Notes under the pieces: model-generated
Databases searched by the model: none
Told to the model about the DNA's origin: nothing
Seen by the model: the letters and a program-made list of their open reading frames with translations, nothing else
Program-made: the position numbers and the translations under genes
Source of the DNA: Arthrobacter sp. AZCC_0090
GTDB lineage: Bacteria; Actinomycetota; Actinomycetes; Actinomycetales; Micrococcaceae
Direction of reading: 5' to 3'
DNA: 64,000 nucleotides
NCBI RefSeq assembly: GCF_014207375.1
Contig: NZ_JACHEE010000006.1
Span: 62,001-126,000 of the forward strand
Shown here: one piece after another, positions 45,605 through 53,046 of the stretch
Position numbering within the stretch: the first letter of the stretch is position 1
Layout: each line of letters starts with the position of its first letter

Positions 45605-47017
45605 CTAGAGCCCGTTGCGTTCGAGTGCTCGGCCGAGGATCCTTGCACCTTCCGGGAAGGCGGAGGGGTTGGGACCAGCGAAGTTGAGTCGGATGAACGG
45701 GCCGGCCGGTTCGGCAGGGAACCACTCGTTACCGACGGCGATCATCACCCCGGCACTCTCGCAGTCGAGAGTCAGCTTTTCGAGGTCGGTCCCGTCGGGC
45801 AAGCGTGCCCAGAGGTTCAGCCCTCCCTTGGGGATCTGGGTGATGTGAGCCCTGGGGGCGTGTTCGTGCAGGCTCGTCATCAGAAGGTCGCGGCGGGATT
45901 GAAGCTGATGGCGAAGGCTGCGCAGGTGCGTCTGCCACGCCGGCTGTGTGACGACATCGAGTGCCGCAGCCTGGAGCAAGCCGCTGACATACATCGACTC
46001 GGCTGCACGGTCCGCAAGAATGCGTTCGCGCGCCGGGCCGCGCGCGATGACTGCAGCGACGCGGACGGCAGGGGAGACGCTTTTCGTCAGTGAACGGAGA
46101 TAGACGACATGGCCGGAGTCGTCACGTGCGGCGATGGGCACGGGAGTCGAGGTGATGCCGAAATCGTGCGCCCAATCGTCCTCAACCAGGAACGCACCGT
46201 GCTCGCGGACGACGTCCAGGACCTGTTCGCCCCGTCGGGCGGGCCATTGCGCCCCAGTGGGATTCGCATAGTTCGGTTGCGCGTAGAACAGGCGTGCGCC
46301 AGTCTCCTCAAAAGCCCTGGCCAATTCTTCCGGGTCAGGCCCATCGGGCCCGCTGGGCACCGGGACAATGCGGACTCCGGCCTGCGTCGCTGCCAGGATG
46401 GCTCCCCAGTAGCTCGGAGATTCCATGAGCAGAGGCTGCCCGTGGCCGACCAACGCAGTGAAGATGGAGCTGAGGCCCCCTTGGCTTCCTGGGAGCACGA
46501 TGACGTCGCTCGGTGTGGGCGGGGTGAGCCCTGCCGGGGTCGCGGAGCCGAGTTCGTGCGCGAACCAGGACTGCAACTCGGGAAGCCCTGCCGCGGGTGG
46601 TCGAGACAAAGCCGCGTCTCCCCGGGCGGCCCGGGCGAGTGCGGCACGCACAAGGCGCTCCGGCAGGAGTTCCCGGTCCGGGTAGCCGGAGTGGAAAGCA
46701 ATGATGTCGTTCGAGGTGTTGCGCATGGTGGTGGACGCCGAGCGGGGAGGCGCCTGCGGTGCACCCAGTGCTGCAGTCTGCCAGCCGTAATCCGACGGCC
46801 GCGCAGTCCGGACGGCCCGCACGAAGGTCCCGACCCCGGGCCGGCTCTCGATCAAGCCCTGCGCGGTGAGGGTCTGCAGCGCCTTCTGTACTGTCACGGG
46901 GCTGGCCTGGTACTCGGCGACCAGTGATCGTGTGGACGGCAAGCGGGATCCCGGCGCGGCCCCGGCGATCCATTCCCGCAGTCGCGTCGCAATCCGGGAA
47001 CTGCTATCGTTGTTCAT
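45605..47017 (-). CDS. MocR-type regulator (GntR helix-turn-helix plus aminotransferase domain)
   Basis: This 470-residue MocR-family protein has a GntR winged helix-turn-helix at residues 1-75 (SRLPSTRSLVAEYQAS, VTVQKALQTLTAQGL) and a fold-type-I aminotransferase domain that binds PLP as a sensor (NYANPTGAQWP; Schiff-base Lys in LRSLTKSVSP). The ATG at 47017 is well supported because the HTH begins 8 residues later; the frame runs further upstream without similarity. It is divergent from an EamA-type exporter, and the palindrome at 47027-47040 is a candidate operator. The metabolite sensed is unknown; an amino acid or B6 vitamer is likely. Confidence 0.9.
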   Translation of the reverse strand: MNNDSSSRIATRLREWIAGAAPGSRLPSTRSLVAEYQASPVTVQKALQTLTAQGLIESRPGVGTFVRAVRTARPSDYGWQTAALGAPQAPPRSASTTMRNTSNDIIAFHSGYPDRELLPERLVRAALARAARGDAALSRPPAAGLPELQSWFAHELGSATPAGLTPPTPSDVIVLPGSQGGLSSIFTALVGHGQPLLMESPSYWGAILAATQAGVRIVPVPSGPDGPDPEELARAFEETGARLFYAQPNYANPTGAQWPARRGEQVLDVVREHGAFLVEDDWAHDFGITSTPVPIAARDDSGHVVYLRSLTKSVSPAVRVAAVIARGPARERILADRAAESMYVSGLLQAAALDVVTQPAWQTHLRSLRHQLQSRRDLLMTSLHEHAPRAHITQIPKGGLNLWARLPDGTDLEKLTLDCESAGVMIAVGNEWFPAEPAGPFIRLNFAGPNPSAFPEGARILGRALERNGL

Positions 47018-47957
47018 GAGAGACAATAGTAGCGCTACTACGCTTATTCGCCCAGTGATACCGTCCAGTTCGGCGACGGGCCTTTGGTGGGGCCTTGTGG
47101 GAGTAGCGGCGTTCTCGTTCACTGTTCCCTTCACCCGAGTGGCGGTCGGTGGATTGTCGCCCTTGCTTATCGGGTCGGGCCGCGCGGTCGTCGCGTCCGC
47201 ACTCGCGGCGTGTGCCCTCGCGCTCACCCGGCAGCGCCTTCCTCAAGGCAAGCAATGGGCGCGGCTCGCGGTGGTCGCCGCCGGGATTGTTGTCGGCTTC
47301 CCGTTGCTCACCTCGTTCGCACTCACGACGGTGCCCGCCAGCCACGGTGCCGTCGTCATCGCCCTGTTGCCCGCAGCGACCGCAACCGCTGCAGTGCTCC
47401 GCGGACGCGAGCATCCACCGATCGCCTTCTGGTTGGTGACAGCCGTGGGGGCCATTGCGGCGATTGCTTTCGCTTTCGCACAGTCAGGCGGGCTCGGGCA
47501 GCTGAACTGGGCGGATCTGCTGCTCCTCGGCGCTGTCATTGCTGCGGCTATCGGATACGCGGAAGGCGGTCTGCTCGCACGCGAACTCGGTGCATGGCAG
47601 ACCGTATCTTGGGCGCTCGTCTTGGCATTGCCGTTGATGGCCGGCCTGGCTGCGCTCTCCATGGCTCAGCACCCACCGTCGGCCTCGCCGGTCCAGTGGG
47701 CCGCCTTTGCATACCTCGGAATCGTCAGCATGTTCTTTGGATTCTTCGCCTGGTACCGAGGCCTCGCCATTGGACCCATGGCCAAGGTTAGCCAGATTCA
47801 GCTCATCCAGCCTGTGCTGAGCATTTGCTGGGCAGGGCTGCTGCTCGGCGAAGCTTTGAGCTGGACCACGATCATCGGGGGCCTGGCCGTCATTGTCTGC
47901 GCTGGGATCGCCGTCCGGGTCCGGCTCAACCCGCCACCGGCGAAACAGAATCTCTGA
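47016..47957 (+). CDS. EamA/DMT family exporter
   Basis: This 313-residue drug/metabolite transporter has ten hydrophobic helices made of two EamA repeats. TM1 begins at GLWWGLVGVAAFSFTVPFTR, and the second repeat at about 155. As drawn, the ATG overlaps the ATG of the divergent MocR gene. The GTG at 47055 (300 residues) is at least as likely, because it frees the palindrome and promoters and loses no TM sequence. A MocR regulator next to an exporter suggests the exporter serves the metabolite sensed by MocR. The PaiB gene follows after 53 bp. Confidence 0.85.
   Translation: MRDNSSATTLIRPVIPSSSATGLWWGLVGVAAFSFTVPFTRVAVGGLSPLLIGSGRAVVASALAACALALTRQRLPQGKQWARLAVVAAGIVVGFPLLTSFALTTVPASHGAVVIALLPAATATAAVLRGREHPPIAFWLVTAVGAIAAIAFAFAQSGGLGQLNWADLLLLGAVIAAAIGYAEGGLLARELGAWQTVSWALVLALPLMAGLAALSMAQHPPSASPVQWAAFAYLGIVSMFFGFFAWYRGLAIGPMAKVSQIQLIQPVLSICWAGLLLGEALSWTTIIGGLAVIVCAGIAVRVRLNPPPAKQNL
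47027..47040. promoter_or_regulatory. Palindrome between divergent MocR and EamA genes
   Basis: TAGTAGCGCTACTA is a perfect 14-bp palindrome 10 bp upstream of the MocR start. A minus-strand -10-like TACTAT (47026-47031) and a plus-strand TACGCT (47039-47044) overlap its two ends. Confidence 0.5.
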
Positions 47958-48010
47958 GGACGAACAGCCCCAAGAAGACCGCCTTTCCAAAAAATAGGAG
48001 GAATGAACCC

Positions 48011-48661
48011 ATGTACATCCCAGCGCATTTCGCGGCCGGTCCCGATGCAATCCGTGACCTCTTGACACGGCCGGGTGCAGCGAACCTGGTCACCATGACG
48101 TCGCAGGGCCTGCTCGCCAGTTTCGTGCCCTTCGTCTACGATCCTTCGGTCGGTGAACTCGGCGCGCTGCACGGACACGTCGCCCGAACCAACACGCAAT
48201 GGTCCGAGCCGACGATCGGAGAATCACTTGTCATCATCCAGGGTGCGGACGCCTACGTCTCGCCTTCCTGGTATGCCTCGAAAGCCGAACACGGACGCGT
48301 TGTTCCCACGTGGAACTACTCCACTGCCCACGTCTACGGAACGCTTGCCGTCCATGACGATGTGGCCTGGCTTGGCCACCAAGTGCGGCGGCTGACCAAG
48401 CTCAACGAAGCACCGTTTGAGCGACCGTGGTCCGTTGAAGATGCGCCGGAGAAGTATGTCGCCGGTCAGTTGCGAGCCATTGTTGGCGTCGAATTGTTGA
48501 TCACGAGGATCGAAGCGAAAGCCAAACTCAGCCAAAACCGTCCTGACACGGACATTGACGGTGTGATAGCAGGGCTTGAGGCTCGCGGACAGGAAGAGAG
48601 CGCCGCCGACGTAGCGCGAGCCAGGCTGGAAAAACCGCAGCGGGACACCGGCCTCGCATAG
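48011..48661 (+). CDS. PaiB-family FMN-binding protein
   Basis: This 216-residue protein belongs to the PaiB family of FMN-binding split-barrel proteins, first described as negative regulators in Bacillus. The start ATG has AGGAGG 9 nt upstream. The family opening MYIPAHFA is followed by GALHGHVARTN, SYV-like AYVSPSWYASK, VPTWNYSTAHVYG and the C-terminal LSQNRPDTDIDGVIAGL. PaiB-like genes often sit near amino-acid exporters and MocR regulators. Here it follows the EamA gene closely on the same strand, so the two may be cotranscribed and controlled by the MocR protein. Confidence 0.9.
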   Translation: MYIPAHFAAGPDAIRDLLTRPGAANLVTMTSQGLLASFVPFVYDPSVGELGALHGHVARTNTQWSEPTIGESLVIIQGADAYVSPSWYASKAEHGRVVPTWNYSTAHVYGTLAVHDDVAWLGHQVRRLTKLNEAPFERPWSVEDAPEKYVAGQLRAIVGVELLITRIEAKAKLSQNRPDTDIDGVIAGLEARGQEESAADVARARLEKPQRDTGLA

Positions 48662-48718
48662 GACGCATCAGTTTCTCGGTTGGGAGGCGCCCTTCCATGG
48701 GCCGCCCTCCGTTAACGC

Positions 48719-48748
48719 AGCGGCCCCCTCCATCTGGAGGGGGCCGCT
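48719..48748. terminator. Bidirectional terminator after PaiB gene
   Basis: A perfect 13-bp stem (AGCGGCCCCCTCC and complement) with an ATCT loop lies between the convergent PaiB and DUF7455-like genes. Confidence 0.75.
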
Positions 48749-48801
48749 GTCTCTGTGAAATTTTGTCAGCCGAGGCGGCCGCTGGAGCCAGCCATTGATG
48801 G

Positions 48802-49023
48802 CTAATCGGCGAGGACGGGTTCCTTCTCCTGAAGGCGCGCCGTCTCGTCATGCCAGTCCGAGGTCATCGGCCGCAGCGTGGCCTCTACTGCACGTGCGTG
48901 GTGGCCGCAGAAAAGCAGCTCACCGCCGGAGGACTCGAGTACAACGCGGACATATGCCTGGGCCCCGCAACGGTCGCACCGGTCGAGTGCATTGAGTGTG
49001 CGGTCTGCAACTGCTGTTGTCAT
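48802..49023 (-). CDS. Small zinc-ribbon-like actinobacterial protein (DUF7455-like)
   Basis: This 73-residue protein shows DRCDRCGAQAYVRVVL in its first third, then LLFCGHHARAVE, giving a CxxC...CxxH pattern that probably binds one zinc. The rest is a charged tail (DWHDETARLQEKE). The family is confined to actinobacteria, commonly located near sigA or parE as here, and has no known function. It is divergent from parE with 222 bp between the starts. Confidence 0.8.
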   Translation of the reverse strand: MTTAVADRTLNALDRCDRCGAQAYVRVVLESSGGELLFCGHHARAVEATLRPMTSDWHDETARLQEKEPVLAD

Positions 49024-49245
49024 GTTCGGCCTCCTTAGTAGTTCTGTGTATCCATATAACCAGCTTTCGAATCAAAACCATGGCAAGGATGGGTCACGTT
49101 CGCTGTCCGCGTATCACATGTGCGTAACGCGGGGAAGTGGCGTCCGGCACGATTGGGAGTGGCAGCTCTCGTCCTGGCTCCGAGGCGGCTAGCCTAGGAG
49201 GAGTGTTTTTCGCCTCTGTAATACCCCCGAAGGAGCGCCCCGCCC

Positions 49246-51354
49246 GTGGCACCGAGTTCTGAATACAACGCCCGGCACCTTTCAGTTTTGGAAGGCCTGG
49301 AGGCGGTCCGCAAACGTCCGGGTATGTACATTGGCTCCACCGATTCACGCGGCCTCATGCACTGCCTGTGGGAGATCATCGACAACTCGGTGGACGAAGC
49401 GCTGGCGGGCTTCGGGCACGATATCCAGATCATCCTGCACGCGGACAATTCGGTGGAAATCCACGACGACGGCCGCGGCATCCCTGTGGACTTGGAACCC
49501 AAGACCGGGCTGACCGGCGTCGAGGTCGTCTTCACCAAACTGCACGCCGGTGGAAAGTTCGGTGGCGGTTCCTACACGGCTTCCGGCGGCCTGCACGGCG
49601 TTGGCGCGTCCGTGGTGAACGCGCTCTCCGCCCGTCTTGACGTGCAGGTGGACCGCGGCGGCAAGACGTATCAGATGTCGTTCCGCCGGGGCGAGCCCGG
49701 ACGATTCAAGGACACTGGCTCCAAGCCCAGCCCGACCTCGGTCTTTGAACCGTTCGTCGAGAACTCGGTGCTCGACGTCGTGGGCAAGGCCAAGCGGGGT
49801 GTCACCGGCACCCGCATCCGCTACTGGGCAGATCGGCAGATCTTCACCCCGGACGCGAAGTTCGCCTACGAGGATCTTGCGGCGCGCGCCCGCCAAACGT
49901 CTTTCCTTGTTCCGGGCCTCAAGCTCACTGTCCGCGACGAGCGCCGGCTTCCTGGCACTCCCGGCGAAAACGGGCCGCACCAAGAGATCTTCCATCACGA
50001 CGGCGGCATTTCCGAATTCGTCGACTTCCTCGCCGCGGATTCGGGCGTCACTGATATTTGGCGGCTCCATGGTGCGGGCAAGTTCAAGGAAACCGTTCCG
50101 GTCCTTGACGAAAACGGGCACAGCAAGATCGCCGAAGTGGAACGCGACTGTGAAGTGGACATCGCGCTGCGCTGGGGGATCGGCTATGAAACCACCATGC
50201 GGAGCTTCGTCAACATCATCGCCACGCCCAAGGGTGGCACGCACCAGGCAGGCTTCGAACAGGCCCTCATGAAGACCTTCCGCAAGGCCGTCGAAACGAA
50301 CGCGCGCAAGCTCAAAGCGGGCAACGACAAGATCGAGAAGGACGACATCCTGGCCGGCCTCACGGCGGTGCTGACGGTCCGCTTGGCGGAGCCGCAATTC
50401 GAGGGCCAGACCAAGGAAATCTTGGGCACTTCGGCCGTCAGGGCGATCGTCGCCAAGGTGGTCGAGGAAGAGATCACTGCGCGCCTGAACTCGGCGAACC
50501 GCAACGACAAAGCCCAGTCCGCCCTGCTGCTCGAGAAGATCGTCAGCGAGATGAAGTCCCGCATCTCGGCCCGCGTCCACAAGGAAACGCAGCGCCGGAA
50601 GAATGCCCTGGAAACGTCTTCGATGCCCACCAAGCTGGCAGATTGCCGCACGGACGACGTCGGACGCTCGGAGCTCTTCATCGTGGAAGGTGACTCCGCC
50701 CTTGGCACCGCCAAGCTTGCACGGTCCTCGGACTTCCAGGCGCTGTTGCCGATCCGAGGCAAGATCCTGAACGTGCAGAAGGCCTCGGTGGGGGACATGC
50801 TCTCCAACGCAGAGTGCGCCGCCCTCATCCAGGTAGTGGGTGCGGGATCGGGCCGGAGCTTCGACATCGATGCCGCGCGGTACGGCAAGGTGATTCTGAT
50901 GACCGATGCAGACGTCGACGGCGCGCACATCCGTACACTCCTGCTCACCTTGTTCTTCCGGTACATGCGCCCGATGATCGATGAAGGCCGGGTGTTTGCC
51001 GCAGTACCGCCGTTGCACCGGGTTGAAGTCATCAACGCCGGCCAAAAGGCCAACGAGATGATCTACACCTATTCGGAGGCCGAACTGCACGTCCTGCTAG
51101 CTAGGCTCGCCAAGGAAGGCAAGCGTTACAAGGAGCCGATCCAGCGCTATAAGGGCCTGGGTGAAATGGACGCCGAGCAGCTTGCCGAGACCACCATGGA
51201 TCCGCGCCACCGAACCCTCCGCAAGGTGGGGATCGAGAACGCCAAGATGGCGGAGGACACCTTCGACCTGCTGATGGGTTCCGATGTTGCCCCGCGCAAG
51301 GACTTCATCATTGCGGGCGCCGCAGACCTGGATCGGGAGCGCATCGACGCTTGA
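49246..51354 (+). CDS. parE: Topoisomerase IV subunit B (ParE)
   Basis: This 702-residue type IIA topoisomerase ATPase subunit has a GHKL domain (EIIDNSVDEAL, DDGRGIP, GLHGVGASVVNALS), a transducer domain and a TOPRIM domain with EGDSALGTAK and DADVDGAHIRTL. It ends with the short C-terminal YKGLGEMDAEQL segment. Together with parC at 61.4-63.9 kb it should form a decatenating enzyme. gyrB would lie near dnaA, outside the window, which is why I call it ParE; sequence alone cannot exclude a second gyrase. The start is GTG, with AAGGAG 10 nt upstream. Confidence 0.9.
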   Translation: MAPSSEYNARHLSVLEGLEAVRKRPGMYIGSTDSRGLMHCLWEIIDNSVDEALAGFGHDIQIILHADNSVEIHDDGRGIPVDLEPKTGLTGVEVVFTKLHAGGKFGGGSYTASGGLHGVGASVVNALSARLDVQVDRGGKTYQMSFRRGEPGRFKDTGSKPSPTSVFEPFVENSVLDVVGKAKRGVTGTRIRYWADRQIFTPDAKFAYEDLAARARQTSFLVPGLKLTVRDERRLPGTPGENGPHQEIFHHDGGISEFVDFLAADSGVTDIWRLHGAGKFKETVPVLDENGHSKIAEVERDCEVDIALRWGIGYETTMRSFVNIIATPKGGTHQAGFEQALMKTFRKAVETNARKLKAGNDKIEKDDILAGLTAVLTVRLAEPQFEGQTKEILGTSAVRAIVAKVVEEEITARLNSANRNDKAQSALLLEKIVSEMKSRISARVHKETQRRKNALETSSMPTKLADCRTDDVGRSELFIVEGDSALGTAKLARSSDFQALLPIRGKILNVQKASVGDMLSNAECAALIQVVGAGSGRSFDIDAARYGKVILMTDADVDGAHIRTLLLTLFFRYMRPMIDEGRVFAAVPPLHRVEVINAGQKANEMIYTYSEAELHVLLARLAKEGKRYKEPIQRYKGLGEMDAEQLAETTMDPRHRTLRKVGIENAKMAEDTFDLLMGSDVAPRKDFIIAGAADLDRERIDA

Positions 51355-51378
51355 TTCGGCCTGGCCCAGCAAACCACT

Positions 51379-52371
51379 TCAGCCCAGCAGGCCCGGCACT
51401 ATCAGCAGGCCGGTGGGCACGGCGAGCAACATGGCCGAGGCCGCAAGGACCAGGGCGCGCAGCCCTGCCGGAAGCGGAGGCTTGGGTGAGAGTAGCCGGC
51501 TGACGCGCGACGCCGTCGTGCGCGGTGAATCGGCGCCGCCGGTTCCGCTCAACGTGCTGTCATCAGAGGAAGAGTCTCCTGCGCTTGTTCCGGGCAGGGA
51601 GACCCGCTCCATGGGACGGACGGAACCGCTGGCCACAATGGCGATCGCCTTGATGAGCGTTCCCTTGCTCTCGGTGCGGAGCGCCACGTCATCGGCGAGC
51701 ATCTCGATCAAGGAATTGACCGCAACCTGGGCGAGGCGCGTGGTGGGGAACCAGGGCAGGGCCTGGCGCCACGCAGCGAAGGCCCACAAGAGAAGGTCGT
51801 GGCGTTGCGAGAGATGGGCATTTTCGTGGATGAGGACGGCACGGAGCTCGGCAGGTTCCAGTGCGGCCATCAGGCCATCGGACAATACGGTCACGGACCG
51901 TGCTCCGCCGGGCAGGCAGTAGGCAACGGGGGAGTCATGGTTGATGACCACGGTGCCCGGACCGTCGTCGGAGGGTGAAGCCAGAAGTGTGAGAAGTTCG
52001 CGGTGGCGCCGCCGCTGCCGTTCGATCTTGACGTAGGTGAGCAGCAGGGTGAACACGAGATGGGCGCTCAGCAGTGCCGCTGCGGACAACGCGAACAAAT
52101 GCCAGAAGCCCAGCGCCGTAGTGGGCTCGTTGTGGAGGACCATGCCGGCCAAGGAGCGAAGGCCCGCAATGAGGTTGTCGCCGATGGGTTCTAGTCCGTA
52201 CACGAGCATGGCTCCGATCATGGAGAGGCCACCCGCAAGCGCGATGGCTTGCCAGAGGACCATGGCCATGAAGGGCGCACGCGCCGGCCATTCAGCGCGC
52301 GACAAGAGGACGGGAACTGGCCATGCCAGCACCAAAGCAAGGACCGCCAGAAAATATGAGGTCCAGAACAT
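51379..52371 (-). CDS. M56 family (BlaR1-like) membrane metalloprotease without sensor domain
   Basis: This 330-residue protein has transmembrane helices at about 2-24, 33-58 and 88-115 and one at the C-terminus (about 304-328). A cytoplasmic zinc-protease domain contains HENAH (about 185-189) and a third ligand Glu in the LIEMLADD segment. Classical BlaR1/MecR1 proteins end in an extracellular penicillin-binding domain; none is present here, so beta-lactams are unlikely to be the direct signal. It follows the blaI-like gene by 6 bp and should cleave that repressor. Mycobacterial BlaR (Rv1845c) is similarly short. Confidence 0.88.
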   Translation of the reverse strand: MFWTSYFLAVLALVLAWPVPVLLSRAEWPARAPFMAMVLWQAIALAGGLSMIGAMLVYGLEPIGDNLIAGLRSLAGMVLHNEPTTALGFWHLFALSAAALLSAHLVFTLLLTYVKIERQRRRHRELLTLLASPSDDGPGTVVINHDSPVAYCLPGGARSVTVLSDGLMAALEPAELRAVLIHENAHLSQRHDLLLWAFAAWRQALPWFPTTRLAQVAVNSLIEMLADDVALRTESKGTLIKAIAIVASGSVRPMERVSLPGTSAGDSSSDDSTLSGTGGADSPRTTASRVSRLLSPKPPLPAGLRALVLAASAMLLAVPTGLLIVPGLLG

Positions 52372-52377
52372 GGGTGG

Positions 52378-52764
52378 TTAGTTTTTGCTGAGCAGTTTGC
52401 GTAGCGTGGCAGCTTCGCTTTCGCTCACGGAACCAATGAACCGGGCCAGCACTGCTTCGCGGTCCGGGGCCGAACCCAGTGCCTCATGCATGAGGTCTGC
52501 CGTGTGGTCGGCGCGGCTCGACACGGCCTGGTAGCGATGCGGACGGGTACCCCGTTCGCGCTCCACGAGGCCCTTCTTCTCAAGGCGAGACAAGACGGTC
52601 AGCACCGTGGTGACGGCGAGGTCTTTGCCTTGGTGCCCTGCAATGCCATCCGCAGCGGCAGAATCCTGCGCCAGCAGATCGCGGAGTTTGTTGGCTGTCG
52701 CGGCCTCCTGGCCTGCCCAGAGCAGATCCATGACCGCCCGTTCCAGTTCGCCAAGACTTGCCAT
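52378..52764 (-). CDS. BlaI/MecI/CopY family repressor
   Basis: This 128-residue winged-helix repressor has the family layout: LGELERAVMDLLW at the N-terminus, the recognition helix region VTTVLTVLSRLEKKGLVERE, the wing RPHRYQAV and a C-terminal dimerisation helix pair (REAVLARFIGSVSESEAATL). The ATG at 52764 has an AGGGA about 10 nt upstream. A dyad at 52865-52881 overlaps its predicted -10, so it should repress itself. Two more dyads sit on the divergent cydA promoter. The M56 protease is cotranscribed downstream. Confidence 0.9.
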   Translation of the reverse strand: MASLGELERAVMDLLWAGQEAATANKLRDLLAQDSAAADGIAGHQGKDLAVTTVLTVLSRLEKKGLVERERGTRPHRYQAVSSRADHTADLMHEALGSAPDREAVLARFIGSVSESEAATLRKLLSKN

Positions 52765-52863
52765 CAATGCATCCCTACTTTCCGCAATTCCCTCCGCGAT
52801 ATGGCTCGAGGGGAGTGCGATGATCCAACATTCCACCATCAATCTACCGCGTTTTGAGCCACG

Positions 52864-52869
52864 ATTCTA
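52864..52869 (-). promoter_or_regulatory. -10 element of blaI-like gene
   Basis: TAGAAT on the minus strand overlaps the end of dyad A and would give a leader of about 93 nt. No clear -35 is seen. Confidence 0.45.
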
Positions 52870-52881
52870 CGTGAGGTAGAA
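52865..52881. promoter_or_regulatory. BlaI-type dyad A at the blaI-like promoter
   Basis: TTCTACGTGAGGTAGAA, perfect 6-bp arms with a 5-bp centre. It spans about -24 to -8 of the predicted blaI-like transcript. Confidence 0.7.
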
Positions 52882-52949
52882 CATGCCGCGGGGCGTGTCC
52901 TTGCGGCACTGTGACGCCACTGGAAGAGTGGTGACCACATCGCAGAGGT

Positions 52950-52978
52950 TTGTTCTACACTGTGTAGAAGAATTTAGT
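52950..52978 (+). promoter_or_regulatory. Promoter for cydABDC
   Basis: TTGTTC (52950-52955), a 17-nt spacer and TTTAGT (52973-52978) lie between and partly within dyads B and C, giving a leader of about 62 nt. Confidence 0.55.
52953..52969. promoter_or_regulatory. BlaI-type dyad B at the cydA promoter
   Basis: TTCTACACTGTGTAGAA, perfect 6-bp arms (8-bp if the inner AC/GT pairs are counted). It contains the TACA-N3-TGTA core of BlaI operators and covers the -35 and spacer. Confidence 0.75.
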
Positions 52979-52995
52979 TTCTACGCAACGTAGAA
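52979..52995. promoter_or_regulatory. BlaI-type dyad C at the cydA transcription start
   Basis: TTCTACGCAACGTAGAA, perfect 6-bp arms, 26 bp from dyad B. It begins just after the -10 and covers the predicted +1. Confidence 0.75.
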
Positions 52996-53046
52996 AATAG
53001 ACGCCGCAAGCGGGCGTCGGGACAATGCCGGATAAAAAGGACAGCC

